From NCBI GenBank assembly GCA_913053815.1, contig CAJXGK010000009.1, positions 1 to 15,498 of the forward strand: DNA of 15,498 bases, given 5' to 3'. Numbering within the stretch: position 1 is the stretch's first letter; every line of letters starts with the position of its first letter. This stretch comes from an uncultured Rhodanobacteraceae bacterium. Lineage in GTDB: Bacteria > Pseudomonadota > Gammaproteobacteria > Xanthomonadales > Rhodanobacteraceae. Below the pieces are notes generated by a model. That model was not told where the DNA came from. It did not search any database and saw only the letters and a program-made list of their open reading frames with translations. The position numbers and the translations under genes were made by a program. Positions 14,961-15,498 of the stretch are shown one piece after another.

Positions 14961-15498
14961 GGCAGTTGCTCCAACACGATTTGCACAATGCGCTGCTGCG
15001 AGGCCTCATCAGCCGAGCTTGTCCAGCGCGGTCCGATGAAAGAAATCACGGCATCCTCCTCAGGCCTCACCGGTTGAGTCCAGGCCGCGCGGGCAGGCTC
15101 AGGCGGCGCACGGGAGCCACCGGGGTAAGCTTCTTCTGAACACCAGGCTGTTGCGTGGCATGCCGCAGGATGGCCGTCTGCTTCGGCGCCAGCTTCATCC
15201 GCGGGGGCGCCAGCTTCTTCCGCGGGTGGACGGCGGACGGTGATGCCAATCGGATCGTCGGGGCTGCCGCACCGCTCCTGTTCAGGCGCAACCGCGGTGA
15301 CGTTGGCATCAGCTTCAGGTGCATCCGCGACGGCCTCGGGTGTGGTATGGCGGGGCCCGGACGCACCACCCGTGGCACCCGTAGCCGCGGAGGAGGTCGG
15401 ACCGCCAGGGTTCCGCCAGTCATCCTCAGGTGCATCTGTGGCGGCGTCAATGGCGTTGCCGACGTGCTCGGCGGCTTCGCGCAGAGGTTCATCATAAA
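14957..15498 (-). CDS. Ala/Pro/Glu-rich acidic protein, C-terminal part (cut by window edge)
   Basis: The frame is open from the window edge (first full codon 15494-15496) to a TGA at 14957-14959, 179 residues, with no usable start inside, so the N-terminus lies beyond the window. It was chosen over other frames because its first codon positions are G-rich, its third positions G/C-rich, and its stop overlaps the start of the DUF4892-OmpA gene. The visible start (EPLREAAEHVGNAIDAATDA) looks helical. A long acidic, low-complexity region follows, with repeated GAT-GCA-CCT-GA (DAPE) and GAT-GAA-GCT-GGC-GCC units, which looks disordered. A compact end (VISFIGPRWTSSADEASQQR, then IVQIVLEQLP) closes it. 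I do not recognise the family. Coupling suggests the two products work together, perhaps in the envelope; this is inference. Confidence 0.6.
   Translation of the reverse strand, partial: YDEPLREAAEHVGNAIDAATDAPEDDWRNPGGPTSSAATGATGGASGPRHTTPEAVADAPEADANVTAVAPEQERCGSPDDPIGITVRRPPAEEAGAPADEAGAEADGHPAACHATAWCSEEAYPGGSRAPPEPARAAWTQPVRPEEDAVISFIGPRWTSSADEASQQRIVQIVLEQLP

Noticed and set aside
14505..15077. Plus-strand open frame of 190 codons
   Set aside because: It is antisense to the DUF4892-OmpA gene and the acidic gene, both of which have better coding patterns.
15067..15495. Minus-strand open frame of 142 codons beginning at the edge
   Set aside because: It is Pro/Arg-rich and in a different frame from the one that ends at the OmpA start. 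The codon pattern favours the other frame.

Overview
The window looks like a chromosomal segment of a proteobacterium, most likely a gammaproteobacterium. The ribosomal proteins L28 and L33 are close to the E. coli proteins and lie in the same order. Icd aligns with E. coli Icd at every catalytic residue, and its regulatory kinase/phosphatase AceK is present. The genus cannot be named from the sequence. Most of the window is ordinary chromosome. I see no prophage, CRISPR array, tRNA, rRNA or insertion sequence.

Layout. Positions 1-650 hold a decayed toxin-antitoxin locus beside dispersed palindromic repeats: an antitoxin remnant, then a ParE/RelE-type toxin gene stopped by an internal TGA. 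A MarC-family membrane protein follows on the minus strand (652-1290). Positions 1291-2106 have no gene and carry five copies of three short palindromic repeat families plus a separate hairpin. Next come aceK (minus) and icd (plus), divergent across a 113 bp gap, so the regulator and its target enzyme share one intergenic region. A NYN-domain (PIN-like) nuclease follows icd. Positions 6099-6703 are gene-poor and contain a decayed minus-strand coding remnant.

Positions 6704-10854 form a four-gene tripartite exporter: outer-membrane factor lipoprotein, MacB/FtsX-type permease, ATPase and lipoprotein membrane-fusion protein. The genes overlap or nearly touch. The outer-membrane factor is split by a frameshift exactly at a run of eight C, and a second run of eight C lies just after its lipobox. 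This could be decay, sequencing error, ribosomal or transcriptional slippage, or phase variation.

Positions 10972-13056 hold a tightly linked pair, a MtnX-like HAD phosphatase and a class III aminotransferase, whose joint substrate I cannot name. A strong sigma70-type promoter then leads through a leader of roughly 150 bases to rpmB-rpmG, which ends at a clear hairpin terminator. On the opposite strand, from the right edge inward, runs a coupled pair: an Ala/Pro/Glu-rich acidic protein cut by the window end, whose stop overlaps the start of a DUF4892-OmpA envelope protein.

The items most worth a second look are the C8-tract frameshift in the exporter, the HAD-aminotransferase pair, the acidic protein coupled to DUF4892-OmpA, and the toxin-antitoxin remnant abutting a repeat.
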